DNA from: Gelatoporia subvermispora B
Taxonomy: Eukaryota; Basidiomycota; Agaricomycetes; Polyporales; Gelatoporiaceae
Direction of reading: 5' to 3'
NCBI GenBank assembly: GCA_000320605.2
Contig: KB445802.1
Location: forward strand, 1,071,555 to 1,135,554
Length of the DNA: 64,000 nt
Part shown: piece by piece, positions 1 through 10,880 of the stretch
How the letters are laid out: each line of letters starts with the position of its first letter
How positions within the stretch are numbered: position 1 is the stretch's first letter
Translations under genes and position numbers: made by a program
The notes under the pieces: model-generated
The model's database searches: none
What the model was told of the DNA's origin: nothing
What the model saw: only the letters and a program-made list of their open reading frames with translations

Positions 1-1118
1 GATCTCGACCCGTACAACGCGCACCGGGGATTGTGGTGGTCGCACATCGGATGGATGCTTGTCAAGCCGCGTCGCAAGCCCGGTGTCGCGGACATCAGCG
101 ACTTGAGCAAGAACGACGTGGTGCGGTGGCAGCATCGCTGGTATATACAGCTCATCCTCATCTGCGGGTTCCTCATCCCGACGGTCGTGTGTGGACTCGG
201 GTGGGGCGACTGGATGGGTGGCTACGTCTTCGCGGGTGCTGGTCGTCTCTGCTTTGTGCACCACGTACGTCCTCCGTCACAAGGAATGCGGGAGTTTGTC
301 TGATCTTCTGGCAGTCGACGTTCTGCGTAAATTCGCTTGCGCACTGGCTCGGCGAGGCACCGTTCGACGACAAGCACACTCCGCGTGACCACCTCGTTAC
401 CGCGCTGGTCACGATCGGCGAGGGCTACCACAACTTCCACCACCAGTTCCCCATGGACTACCGGAACGCGATCAAGTGGTACCAGTACGACCCAACGAAG
501 TGGTTCATCTGGGTGTGTCAACAGCTCGGCCTTGCGAGCCACCTCAAGGTCTTCCCCGACAACGAGGTCCGCAAGGGTCAGCTCACCATGCAGCTCAAGC
601 GTCTGCGCGAGCAGCAGGAGGGCCTTCGCTTCGCTCCGGATAGCAACGACCTGCCTGTCATCAGCTGGGAGAGCTGTGAGTACTCATCCGTATACCGGAT
701 CTGATTCGTACTCATCTGTCGCAGACCAGGAGCAGTCTCTGAAACGCCCACTTATCGTCATCGCTGGCTTCATCCACGATGTGTCTGACTTCATTGACCA
801 GCACCCCGGTGGTCCGCATCTGATTACCAAGTACATTGGCCGCGACGCGACGACTGCGTTCTTTGGTGGTGTGTACGACCACTCGAACGCTGCGCATAAT
901 GTACGTCCCCCTGCAGCCTCTCCGCGTGTTCATCCTGACGTATCATTTCCGCACAGCTCCTTTCCATGAAGCGCGTCGGCGTTCTGCACGGCGGCACACA
1001 GCACGGGCTCGACGACAAGGCCATCCCTCCCGCACAGCGCCTCCGAGTCGCGCGGTATAGCGAGCTCAGCTCGCCGAACAACTCCGCGTGGTCGGACTGC
1101 GAGGGTCTCCTCGGATAA
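1..1118 (+). CDS. OLE1: Delta-9 (stearoyl-CoA) fatty-acid desaturase, 3' part
   Basis: This ER membrane enzyme introduces the cis-9 double bond into palmitoyl- and stearoyl-CoA. The fungal form carries its own fused cytochrome b5 electron donor at the C terminus. Exons are 1-264, 315-675, 725-900 and 957-1118, all joining in frame. The window opens just after the second histidine box ([18 protein letters not shown]). The third histidine box [10 protein letters not shown] lies in exon 2, and the cytochrome b5 haem motif DQHPGG in exon 3. The protein ends soon after the b5 domain (...CEGLLG). The first two histidine boxes and the N terminus lie outside the window, so this is a true partial gene and not a broken one. 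Introns are 49-56 nt. Family assignment is firm. Confidence 0.95.
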
Positions 1119-2553
1119 GCCTTTCGTGGCCGGACCTTGCTATGCTTTTGCTTTTACTCTGGACCATAGTAACATGTTCTCTCGTTCTCTGCACGTTTCT
1201 GCATCAGTTTGCAATCTTCGGAAATTTAGATGTAGGGGCGCCCCTCCTTTGCGAGCCTCTGGCGCCGGATATCTGGCCCATATATGACGAGGTTCGTCCT
1301 GGTTTCCTGGCTGAGGACGCCGTCGCTTGTAGGGAGGGGTGCAGGAGGAGGATGGCGTGCGGTGTGGCTAGAGATGTATGGGGTGTCTTGTGAGATTAGA
1401 TGTGTAGGAGTCGTGGTCAAAAGTCCCTCCACTCGCTGTATATAGCTTCCACCATCATCGACTCGACAGTCGTCGTTGTCGTGATTCTATCATACTTATG
1501 GAACTGTGTGCTGATAGATGTTGACAAGGTTGAAGTTAGGGATAAGAGTCGACTGCTGTTGTTATCGTCTCTTGAGTTGCTCCTGTCCAGGTCCCCGGGA
1601 TCTGGTTCGGCGCTTGCGGAGCTGCCAGAGTGGCCCCGAGTGATCTGCATTGCGGACTCAGGCTTGCGATGTCACCAACTCCATTCACTAGAGTCAAACC
1701 ACTTCCCTTCACTGCTTCATCTCAGGGCATTCATGATTTGTGTTCATAAATGGCTGGAGCACCACTATCAGGCTGCGTTCTCCGTGCTAGTGACTACTCC
1801 TGCGACAAATGAGTCCATATCGCCTTACTTTTCGGGTCAGGTTGCGGAGCGGCTGCTCCTTCGAGTGGTCTTCGTGGTAAATTTCTGAGTGTTGGCATGA
1901 TAAGGCACCTTCCAAACTAACAATGCTTTTCTCCGCTGCTCGAACGACTCCGGTTATGATCGCTGATACATCTTGCGTCCTTTTTGTGGCGGAAAATAGC
2001 TCTTGTCACTACATGTCGACTGCACGTGCTTGATTGTCGGTAAGAAGACGTTCTGTTTTGAGTATATTTGCTTTACATACCAGGTACCTCTGAGCAAAAT
2101 AAGAAGTCCGAGCAAGGTAAAGGAATCATTGTAGACGTCGACTACCATACGTCAGGGGTATGTCCACGGCACATGATCAGGATGAGTGAAGCTCACGCAC
2201 GGCTCAGAGAGGGCTAACGAGTCTACCATTTCCAGAAAGACGAGCGAAGATGACTATGTTCACTCTCATTCACCCAGACATCTCATGGAAAGTCGATCAG
2301 ACTAACCGGTAGCTCTGATAGCCACTACGTGTCGAGAGTCGTTTGATTCGATACATGACTGACTCATGTGTTCTGGACCGCATGTGCACCCTATCTTTCC
2401 AAACAACCCGGCTCACCAGTGGCTGACCTCTACGTTCCAGAGACCAGTCGCGATCACAAGCGGGTCTACAAGACTTGCCACCCTCGCTCTTCGTTTCTCC
2501 GAACCATCGTCTACCTCGGCATCCAGCTACTCGTCCTGCTATAGATTTCCGAC
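1119..2553. other. Intergenic, no supported gene
   Basis: Contains the 3' untranslated region of the desaturase and the upstream region of the next gene. An ATG-started open frame at 1400-1888 (162 codons) has no recognisable domain, low-complexity Val/Leu runs and no splice-supported extension, so I do not call it. Confidence 0.5.
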
Positions 2554-3520
2554 ATGGCCCCTGTTCCTGCTCCCACCCATACTCTTGATACTACTTCCAC
2601 TCATTTCGTTATCACACCTTCCCTCGTCTACTCTTTTCTTGCGCTTAGTCTCACACTCTCCGTTCTCCTCACTCTTGGTGCATGGATCTACGTTCGCGGT
2701 CGTGTCTCTCGCTATGCACGCCAAGACGTCGAAGCTAAAGCTGTCACTGTGTCTTCCTTTCCCATCGACGCTCGAATTTGCCTTCCCGGATTCGCTTCCC
2801 CAAACAAGTCCCCCGAGAACCCAGGGACAAAACCTCTTGCACTCGCGGTCACGGTCATTGTCGATTCGCCTCGTTCAGAGCCATCGCTGCTGCAAAAATG
2901 CCTTCCATTCTGGCGCCCAGACAAAGGCATGTCGCGTCAGGTGAGTCGATGTCACTATCGTCAGACTCACGGTTGACATGCAAGTGACTATGGAGGTTGA
3001 CATGGTCACTGGAAGTACTTCGGCCACTAGGGTCGGCGATACCTCTGAGAAGCAAACCGACTGCAATGCTCTTCCCGCCCCAAGCGCTGACACCGTGAGC
3101 GTATCCGACACGACCACAAGCTGCGAGTCCGACACGGTGGTGTCTTCGTTGCACGATCACAGCAAACCATTTCGAAAACCAACGGAATGCTTCCGCGCTC
3201 TCCCTGAATGCTTGGACTTTCTCTCCTCCGATGTTCAGGCCGTGATATTCACAATCGGAGACTCCGACGACGATCTGATCACAACCGAAGATGAAGACAT
3301 GCCTCCGCCTCCCATCATCATCGTTGACGCGGACGCAGACAAGTTAGTCTCTGCAAGCCCCAGTTATACGGCTTCGGCTTCGCTACCTCCAGGTCTTGCT
3401 GCCAGCCGCAGTCTCGTTCTATTTCCGGTCGATTACCTGCAGGTGCCGGCTATGACCTGGAACGCACTCGACACGGAAGAAGAATACGATGGTGGTGCCG
3501 AGGATTTCGTTCTGGTCTGA
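2554..3520 (+). CDS. Unknown protein with one N-terminal membrane segment
   Basis: I do not recognise this protein. An ATG at 2554 opens 129 codons up to a strong donor (CAG|GTGAGT) at 2941. Residues about 24-47 form one hydrophobic segment (SLTLSVLLTLGAWIYVRG) followed by basic residues, which suggests a signal anchor. A second open frame, about 2985-3520, encodes a Ser/Thr/Asp-rich stretch with acidic patches and ends in EDFVLV. The two frames differ by one phase. The only acceptor that joins them in frame is a weak GAG at 2995, so the intron end is unresolved. The arrangement suggests a small membrane-anchored protein with a disordered acidic tail. Two separate genes, or a pseudogene, remain possible. 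Confidence 0.4.
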
Positions 3521-4179
3521 TATATGGGGTGTCTCTAGGACACCAGTTGCTATCCCGATGCCTCCGCGCTCGCTCACGGTGAACAACAACTGCGCCTCTA
3601 CAGCTCTCGTCTGTTCCCCTTCAACGTCGACCATTTTTCAGGGTATGTGAATGGAAGATGACCAAGGGAACCCCAATCCTTTCGCCGATGCTCAGCTCCT
3701 TTGATAATCCAAACTTTCTCGACATTTCGAATATGCCAACTCCCTCTGCGGCTCTATGGGTAGTCTTCGCAAGGACCTTTCTCTACCTCTGTGACAGCCT
3801 CCCCACTGTCGAGTCCACATGAATCCCTCTACGGCACTATTCGTAGGCGGCCGCAGTCCATAGGTTCGTTGTTTCGCATAGTTGAATATCGATCCATGAG
3901 CGTCTCTTATCCGTGTCGTACCGTTACTTTCATCGCAGTCGTTTTGGTTGCTCTAATAGACTAATTCCTCTACTTTTTGAACTCTTTATACTTGCTTCGT
4001 AAACAAGACTTTCCCCTTAGGTCTTTGTTTAGAGGCAGCACAATATAGTTCTAACAAGTTGCGTGAATGCAGGTTGATGAACCTCGAATCAATTCAACAC
4101 CGACAACTACAAACGTGAACTATTCAGGCACGGAGAGTGAACCTCTAATGAGCTGCCGCTGCGGAAGCAGGACCGATAA
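3521..4179. other. Intergenic, nothing recognised
   Basis: AT-richer sequence after the unknown one-TM gene. No open frame of substance, RNA gene or repeat was found. Confidence 0.5.
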
Positions 4180-4238
4180 AGAAGTTCCTGAGCCCCTGCT
4201 CGGTCTGAACGGCTACACTTCGGACTTTGCGCGTATCC
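4180..4238 (+). pseudogene. Exon-3 remnant of the secreted four-Cys family
   Basis: About 55 bases read PEPLLGLNGYTSDFAR on the plus strand. This aligns with exon 3 of gene C (PLLGLNGDTSDFALC). Similarity stops where the left inverted-repeat arm begins, so the rest of the exon was lost at that junction. It marks a further family member on the outer edge of the repeat. Confidence 0.6.
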
Positions 4239-5100
4239 TTCTCCTAGTTCATAAACTTCATGTGATCTCATATGCATGGAAGTCTCAACGGACTTGCGAG
4301 GAGACGGAGGATGTCTAGTTACAAGCGCACAGGCCGATGACAGCCTCAATACGCAGATTAGATTAGATAAACTAAGATGACAGCACGCATCATCTCAGGT
4401 TGATCGGTCGATAGTTCGAATCAATCGACTCGGAGGCTTCTTGTACTTACCCTCGACGATGGCCCGGGACAGCCACTCCACTATACACACTCCCAAGCTG
4501 TACCCATGCGGTTATTAATGACACAATCAGTCCAAAGTACTCTCGTTGACACTTGGACTTCCTGCTAGGACCTTTTGAGGCCCCTCCATTCCTCATTTCA
4601 AGGGATCTCTCACGGATTACCGCTTGTGCTCCACCTTGCGAATCAAAATCAAGCTCTCTTGCAACGCGCTTCGCTCTGATGCGCCACTCGATGCTAATGT
4701 TTATGCCATCTCAGGTGCGCTGTCAGCTGTCATAAGACCTCGCGCTGAGTACGTCAACGCTACACAGCATTGCTAGCTGCTCGAAGGGCCACGAGATCTT
4801 CGTCAACTGGCTTTCCGATGCATGTGTCGCCAATACCAGATTCTGAGGACTTGCAACAACTACACTTGGGTCATGGTGCGGAGGAGTACTCCCGATGACA
4901 CTACGAGTGCTCTGTCTGTACGACGATGCCTTGATTCTCAGTTCGAAACGCCCACAGCAGAACAGTACTAATAGCCGCCTAATAGAGTACTGCTGCTGCT
5001 GCGATCTTGACTGTGACGTCCGGCTTGCTCGCACATCCGAGTCTCAGGCACACGTCAGGCGCGTTGGGCACACTATGGAGCGCTCTTCAGCGAGCATTTT

Positions 5101-5702
5101 CAGCTGTTTTCATAACGGGGGGCGTACCCCGTCACAAAAATCGCGCGGTCGGGGCTGTCGGAGTTCTACGGATCTGGGTACAATCTACTGGCCGGTGGCG
5201 CGCCCGCTCGGGAGTTAACAACTGAGGCGACGAGCGAGGCGACTCTGTCTCTAGAACATATATCTGAGAAGTTGTAGAGGACAGTGCTCAAGAGGAAAAG
5301 GATCACCTACTTAGAAGATCTCAATGAGAGCTCAAAAGACCACAGGACATCCTACTACCCTGACACTCTTTGAAGGTGCGCTTCGAATTACCTGCGCGTC
5401 CTGCAGCACTATCCTGACGTCCAGGTGTGTTGTAGTAGGCGAGGCATAAGACTTATTTTTCAAGTCACAGGGTCCAATCTCAAATCACATCTGACCATTG
5501 GTTATCACACAACCTCGCTCCATAAGTATTGGCCTTGTTACCCTTCGTGTACGCCGTCCCAAGACCTGGAGCCTGAAGTCGTAACTGACCGTGTCGTCAA
5601 TGGATATCTCGGGCTTTCGGCACTGATGCGGCGCTCGAAAATTGTGATCCGCATATGTGTGAATCCCGCGACGGGGTATGCCCCCCGTTATGAAAACAGC
5701 TG
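5101..5702. mobile_element. Non-autonomous MITE-like DNA transposon
   Basis: It begins CAGCTGTTTTCATAACGGGG, and the other end (5670-5702) is its inverted copy. The 33-bp terminal repeats differ at one base. It has no transposase frame. The paralogous right arm near 11065-11085 reads straight across this point, so the element inserted after the arms duplicated. The target duplication is unclear (flanks TTTT and TTAC), so the superfamily is not assigned. Confidence 0.8.
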
Positions 5703-5891
5703 TTACACATCGGTGGCGCGGTCCCGGATTGCCGTGCAACATTTCCAATGATTTCCAATTCGTACATTCTACGACATTGCTGAAGCGCTTCTAACGGGTC
5801 CCACGTAGCCGCCACTAGACATCTACACGACGCGCACACGTGCCAATACTCTACGGCGAGCGCTGAGCGCGAGCAGCGAGCGCACAGACAT

Positions 5892-5930
5892 GTACATAAA
5901 GTCAAACATTGACATTGTCAGCTGTGTCTA
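5892..5930 (+). promoter_or_regulatory. Core promoter block of gene A, TATA box degenerate
   Basis: Shares the block ttgacattgtcagctgtgtc with the upstream regions of genes B, C and D. Where those have TATTTAA, this copy reads TACATAAAG. Confidence 0.5.
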
Positions 5931-5981
5931 TCCACAGGAAATCAAACTTTGACACACTTCACTCATAGTATTCAGTTCATC

Positions 5982-6735
5982 ATGCTCGCATCTTCGTTCC
6001 TCCTCGCTGCACTCGCAATCCCCGCCGCGCTCGCGCGCCCTGCTCTGCGCCTCCGTCAATCGGGCTGCAATGGCGGCATCCCCGGCGAGGTCGACATTGC
6101 GGCGAACATCACGCTGATCGCAAACGACTCCAATGCTGCCAACTCAGGCGGCCAGAGTCTTCCTCTCGTCGCACTCGTGACGAGCGACGTAGGCGTCGAG
6201 ACCCTCTACGTACTCGCTGTATGTCCGGATTCTCCACACCGTTTGCGTGTAGCATGGCTGACAGAGGCTGCGAACAGACCCAAGCCACCGCTGGCACCGG
6301 CTCGAACACAATCTCGGAGTTCTCTCTCAACGGCGGCAGCAGTATCAGCGGCCTCGCACCCATCGTTCCGAACACGTTCTCCGCCAACCTGAACGTAGAA
6401 TCTGGGCAGGTGCTTGAGTTCGCTAGCGGCGACGTTGGCCAAGAAATTCCCGCTGACGAGTACTGCGGCATCGTACGTCGCTCTGATCACCGCGTTATTC
6501 TCGGACGTTCCGCTGACAAAACAATGATTACTGCTCACAGGCAAACACGGACACGAATGGTGGAGGCGTCCCGATCCCTGTGCCGCTCCTCAGTCTGAGG
6601 GGCGACACAGACGATTTTGCGCTCTGCACGGCGGGCGATCTCGACATCGTCGTATTCCAGCCCACAGCGGACAACGGCGGCGCATACAGCTTCGACAGTT
6701 GCACCAGTGTAGACATCCTCATTTTTGAGCAGTAG
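5982..6735 (+). CDS. Secreted four-cysteine protein, copy A
   Basis: The function is unknown. Exons 5982-6218, 6278-6472 and 6541-6735 join in frame to give 208 residues. The N terminus MLASSFLLAALAIPAALA is a textbook signal peptide, so the product should leave the cell. Four cysteines remain in the mature part, near residues 29, 142, 173 and 198 (QSGC, EYCGI, ALC, DSC), consistent with two disulphides. The core is rich in Asn, Gly, Ser and beta-branched residues. The start was chosen at the ATG directly before the signal peptide; an in-frame codon 33 bases earlier is not needed. It is nearly identical to copy B in the opposite inverted-repeat arm. Both introns fall at the same codons in all four copies. 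An effector or wall-associated role is only a guess. Confidence 0.88.
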
Positions 6736-6885
6736 GAGTTCGCATGTGGTAGACTATCGAAGCTACGCTCTGACATGACGAGGGATCATTGTAGTACCGC
6801 AGGGATGCGAATTACGTGGAACTATTGAAATGGAGACGACAATATGTTGGAATTGGACTACCTTGAGGCCTGTTCTGATGTTGTG

Positions 6886-7526
6886 GGTACAGGCTGAGAT
6901 CCTGCTTCGGTCATATCAGACGAGGCATCTTGTTGATTCTACAGGTCTCAGGCAGTGCATCGGCAAGATGTGAGCCTGCCTTTTTTTCCTATTTCTCCGA
7001 CTGTCCGAGTTTGGAGACGCCCCGAAACTTCATGTGGCCCGCGGAGCAGGCCGAGACGCGAGACGAGAAAGATATGACACGAGAGATGCCAGTCGCTACA
7101 GTGTATGTTGAGTGTCCTTTTGCGTGTGAGCAGTTGCAGGTATGCAGCGTAAGGTGGTGAATCAGAGCAAGAATGCTGGGAAGGGGAGTCTCCCTCTTCT
7201 CCATAGAACAGGGGTTTTGTATTGTCAATTGAACTGCACCTGAGACATACGTGAATTACGCGTGAAAACCTCGTCTCAAGTCAGGTATGTGCTGAAACAA
7301 TGTTTATCACCACTCAAGGAGAACATCGCTCTGGTTTTGACGATTACATCCGATGGGAGATCTTCAGGAGGCGCGAGACCGGTCACCGCACGGCCGCATT
7401 GTTGACTCAACCTCGCTACCATCCTTCGCAGACGTCGTCGCGATACTTGAGGCTTGGAGTCCTAAACGGACACCTCATCGATGACGCCCGAGAAAGGATT
7501 TCTGGAAGCAGTGGGTCATACCTGAG
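6886..7526. other. Spacer of the inverted repeat, no gene seen
   Basis: Unique sequence between the end of the left arm and the tRNA block. Short open frames on both strands have no recognisable features. Confidence 0.5.
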
Positions 7527-7651
7527 GCAGCGCGCGGGGCTCTGTGGAACTAGGCCAGCGTAAAGGATGTAAGAAAACACAGCAACATGGCGCAGGGGTA
7601 GCGCGCGGGGCTCTGCGGAACTAGATCGGCGTGAAGGATGTAATAAAACAT
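7527..7651 (+). repeat. Tandem repeats of the 5' half of tRNA-Met
   Basis: A 71-bp unit at 7581-7651 begins with the first 33 or so bases of the downstream tRNA (agcaacatggcgcagggg..., ending ggggctc). It then diverges into a 38-bp spacer ending taataaaacat. A 5'-truncated copy of the same unit precedes it at 7527-7580. The break with the tRNA falls in the anticodon loop. Confidence 0.85.
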
Positions 7652-7739
7652 AGCAACATGGCGCAGGGGTAGCGCGCGGGGCTCATATGATCGATCAATC
7701 GAAACCCCGAGGTCACTGGATCGAAACCAGTTGTTGCTA
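7652..7739 (+). tRNA. tRNA-Met (CAT), elongator type, with 16-nt intron
   Basis: The full cloverleaf can be drawn. The acceptor stem is AGCAACA/TGTTGCT, seven perfect pairs. The D stem is GCGC/GCGC, the anticodon stem CGGGG/CCCCG with anticodon CAT at 7684-7686, and the T stem ACTGG/CCAGT with loop ATCGAAA. The discriminator is A. A 16-nt intron (7688-7703) sits one base 3' of the anticodon, the usual eukaryotic position. Confidence 0.93.
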
Positions 7740-7743
7740 ATCA

Positions 7744-7760
7744 TTTTCTGCTTTGCTTTT
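7744..7760 (+). terminator. RNA polymerase III terminator
   Basis: Two T4 runs (7744-7747 and 7757-7760) follow directly after the tRNA 3' end. Confidence 0.7.
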
Positions 7761-8151
7761 GGCTCCCAGCCGTACATGCGAGCGGATGCAAGGATCATCT
7801 ATTTGGTCGGGGAGTTGACTCACAGCTCAGCAGAAGGAGAGCATACAGGAATAGACCGAGGAGATAAGCGGTAAAATCAAGGTTCAACATGATTCAGCGC
7901 GAGCTGGTGATTTCTGACCTGATCGAGTGCCACGTCGAGCTGTGAACGGGCGACATACCTCACCCCGCCGCGCCTCTCGGCCTCAATTCGGACGCACAGA
8001 TTACTGGAACCGAGTGAATACCATGGAGGCCACAGAAGGCATGGGGGGAGTCTGCGGGCACAATCGAGCTCAGTACGTGCATATCGCCCATCCACAACTC
8101 GCTCCAGGTACTCAGATCGTGACCTAACCCAGGTTCGCCTCACCAGCTGGC

Positions 8152-9575
8152 TTGAACGATGACATTCTCCACTATCTCATGTGGTTTCTGGATTCCAACG
8201 AGTTACTTGCGCTGATGATGACGTGCCATGCCCTATATTCTACGGGCATCCCAATCGTCGTCGACGACTACTTCCGGCTGGAGGCGTTCTGCGATTTCAT
8301 GCACTGTGATCTTGCCCATCGGACGCGGTGTCTCAAGAGGCTCAAAGCGTACATACTACTTGACAGCGAGGCAGAGCCTGATGGCTGTTCAGCGTACGAA
8401 GCCAATCCATCGGAAGGGACCATGCAGCGGTTCATTCAAGTTTTGTACAACGCTGTTTCACTCGAGCGATTGGACATCACACTGAACGCGTGTACACTGC
8501 AGCTCTATCCAGAGCCAAGTCGTGCTTTGCGCAGACTGCCGAGTATACGAGCGTTGTGTGTGGTGTACCGCCGCGTTGATGATATCAAAGACATTATAGA
8601 GCCCGTATTGGGCATGCTTCCGCTGGACACACTCCGTTTTACCATCGATACCCTCGATGACACTTCCGCAAAGATGCTCCATCAGAGCCGGTCATCCTCC
8701 GCTTTGCATCAACTCACGGTGGAACGGTTTGACATATCCACCCCTGTATCTATACAATTTCCTCGCCTCGAGTACTCAACGTCAAATCCTGTACGGATAT
8801 AGCCCTCTTGAAACATCTATGTCCCCATCTCAAGGAACTGCACGTCTCGACGTGGCGTGGAGATATGGATAATGTTCGCGCGCACAACATGCTCGTTAGA
8901 GCGTCATCTCCGACCTGGCGAGAATTGAAGGTAGTGAGTGGTAACTTGGAGGCCATCTACGCTATGGCGCTCGAATGCGAGCTTACACGTCTGGAAACCC
9001 GCCTTTCATGCGGATTTTCGCCACACATGTTCTGGACCCTCCTTGCGGACACCCGCCCGCGCAAATTGCTGTTGTATGTGAACTGGTGGATAGCAAGCGA
9101 GCTCCATCGCAGGTTTACGCAGGACGACTTGAGTAGTTTCAAGACCGTGTTCTTGAACACACCAGAAACGCTGAACGAGGTCACTCTCCAGATCACTTTG
9201 GATGAGACCACGATTTCGCTAAAAACATATCTGGTCAGTCACTGATGTAAGGATCGTGCTACTTGTCTGACAGACTCATAGGCCCATATTGTGGACATGT
9301 GCGAGCCACTGAAAGTCGCCAAGCTTGGAATCTCTTTGGATAGGAGGGGACTACCCATATCAGCGCGCCAAGGGAGATCCGCGAGATTTGCACAGGAACT
9401 CGCGGAGCACATAACCACTCTGTCTGAATTCACCCTTGTGCTACCTCTGGACACAACATCGCCGCGAAAGCTCGGGCAACCTATCACATCGCTGTCGGAG
9501 CTCGAGCAACACATAACGTCAAAGTGGAAGATCGAGCGACGTCGGGAGGCTGCAAAGCTGCGATCAGTGGACTGA
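8152..9575 (+). pseudogene. F-box/LRR-like protein, frameshifted (copy F1)
   Basis: It aligns along its whole length with the intact minus-strand copy F2. There is an F-box-like start (NDDILHYLMWFLDSNELLAL), repeated Leu-rich segments and the final exon 9282-9575 after an intron at 9234-9281. A single missing base near 8776 (PRLEY followed by the wrong frame) breaks the protein. The correct frame resumes at once (DIALLKHLCPHLKELH) and stays open to the end. No ATG lies in frame upstream of the F-box before a stop at 8125. The rest of the frame is clean, so either decay is recent or the missing base is a sequence error. Intact relatives are substrate receptors of SCF ubiquitin ligases; that role is inferred. 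Confidence 0.75.
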
Positions 9576-10036
9576 ACGATTTGTTGTCGCGTCGCAATTC
9601 CAGGTCTAGTTCGTGCGTTTGTTGCGCCATTTCAACCCGTTGTTACTGACTCTTCTTGTACAATATTTTGGAACGCTTTATTCAACAACAGAAGAGTAGG
9701 TAGGCTGCCGACGAGGCTTGTCTGCATTAAAAATATCACATACATACTTTTCCGATATCTTTGTCTACTTCTGGCCAGAGAAGCAAGTCAAGTAGATAAA
9801 CATTAAACGGGTCTTTTATCGCTTCTTCCGACCTTTGAGCGCCTCCAGACTTCGACATCCGGAGAAGTGGAAAAAGTAAAAGGTAATATTCTGCTGGTGT
9901 AGAACGGGCCTCATGGGAGGTTCAATTGGATCATATTGTCAACCATTTCGATAGTCCTACGTAATTCGCATCCCTGCAGTACAACAATCCTCGTCATGTC
10001 AGGGCGTAGCTTCGATAGTCTACCAGATGCGAAATC

Positions 10037-10791
10037 CTAGTGCTCAAAGATGAGGATGTCTACACTGGTGCAACTGTCGAAACTGTATGCGCCGCCGTTG
10101 TCCGCTGTGGGCTGGAATACGACGATGTCGAGGTCGCCCGACATGCAGAGCGCAAAGTCGTCTGTGTCGCCCCTCAGGCTGAGGAGCGGCTCAGGGATTG
10201 GGGTGCCTTGACCATTGGGGGCGATGTTCGCCTGTGCGCAGTAAATATTGTCCTGTCAGTGGAACGTCCCGGGACCAAAGCGGAGATCAGAGCGACGTAC
10301 GATGCCGCAGTACTCGTCAGCGGGAATTTCTTGGCCAACGTCGCCGCTGGCAAACTCAAGCACCTGCCCAGATTCTACGTTCAGGTTGGCGGAGAACGTG
10401 TTCGGAACGATGGGTGCGAGGCCGCTGATACTGCTGCCGCCGTTGAGCGAGAACTCCGAGATTGTGTTCGAGCCAGTGCCAGCGGTGGCTTGGGTCTGTT
10501 GGCAACCTGCGTCAGCCATACTACACGCCAATGGTGTGGAGAATCCGGACATACAGCGAGCACATAAAGGGTCTCGACGCCTACGTCGCTCGTCACGAGC
10601 GCAACGAGAGGAAGACCCTGGCCGCCTGAGTTGGCCGCATTGGAGTCAAGTGCGTTCAGCGTGATGTTCGCCGCAGTGTCGATCTCGCCGAAGACGCCGC
10701 CCTGGCAGCCCGACTGGCGGAAGCGCAGAGTAGGACCTGCGAGCGCTGCGGGGATTGCGAGTGCAGCGAGGAGGAACGACGATGCGAGCAT
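10037..10791 (-). CDS. Secreted four-cysteine protein, copy B
   Basis: Exons (5' to 3' on the minus strand) are 10791-10555, 10495-10301 and 10231-10037, giving 208 residues. The signal peptide is the same as in A and the four cysteines are at the same places. Differences from A lie mainly in exon 1 (QSGCQGGVFGEIDT) and early exon 3 (ANIAPNGQGTPIPEP). Frames, splice sites and stop are intact. Its promoter has a good TATA box (TATTTAAA at 10873-10880), which A lacks. Function unknown. Confidence 0.88.
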
Positions 10792-10841
10792 GATGGACTG
10801 GATACTATGAGTGAAGTGTGTCAAAGTTCGATTTTCTGTGG

Positions 10842-10880
10842 ATCGACACAGCTGACAACGTCAATGTTCGCCTTTAAATA
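10842..10880 (-). promoter_or_regulatory. Core promoter block of gene B
   Basis: On the minus strand a TATTTAAA box is followed by ttgacgttgtcagctgtgtc. The block lies 50-90 bases before the ATG and is shared with C and D. Confidence 0.55.

Larger units (their letters stand above)
4232..6885. repeat. Left arm of large inverted repeat
   Basis: The reverse complement of this segment matches 9895-11945 along its length, with short indels and scattered substitutions. It carries gene A, its promoter and about 1.7 kb of upstream sequence with no recognised gene. The left arm is longer because it contains an insertion at 5101-5702. Anchor blocks that can be checked by eye: 4982-5034 against 11139-11192, and the 3' flank 6740-6860 against 9910-10030. 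The arms flank a 3-kb spacer. Confidence 0.85.

Noticed and set aside
1400..1888. 162-codon plus-strand frame with ATG
   Set aside because: Low-complexity start, no domain, lies in the likely 3' flank of the desaturase gene.
7300..7563. 87-codon plus-strand frame before the tRNA
   Set aside because: Runs into the tRNA-derived repeat; no homology or codon pattern to support it.
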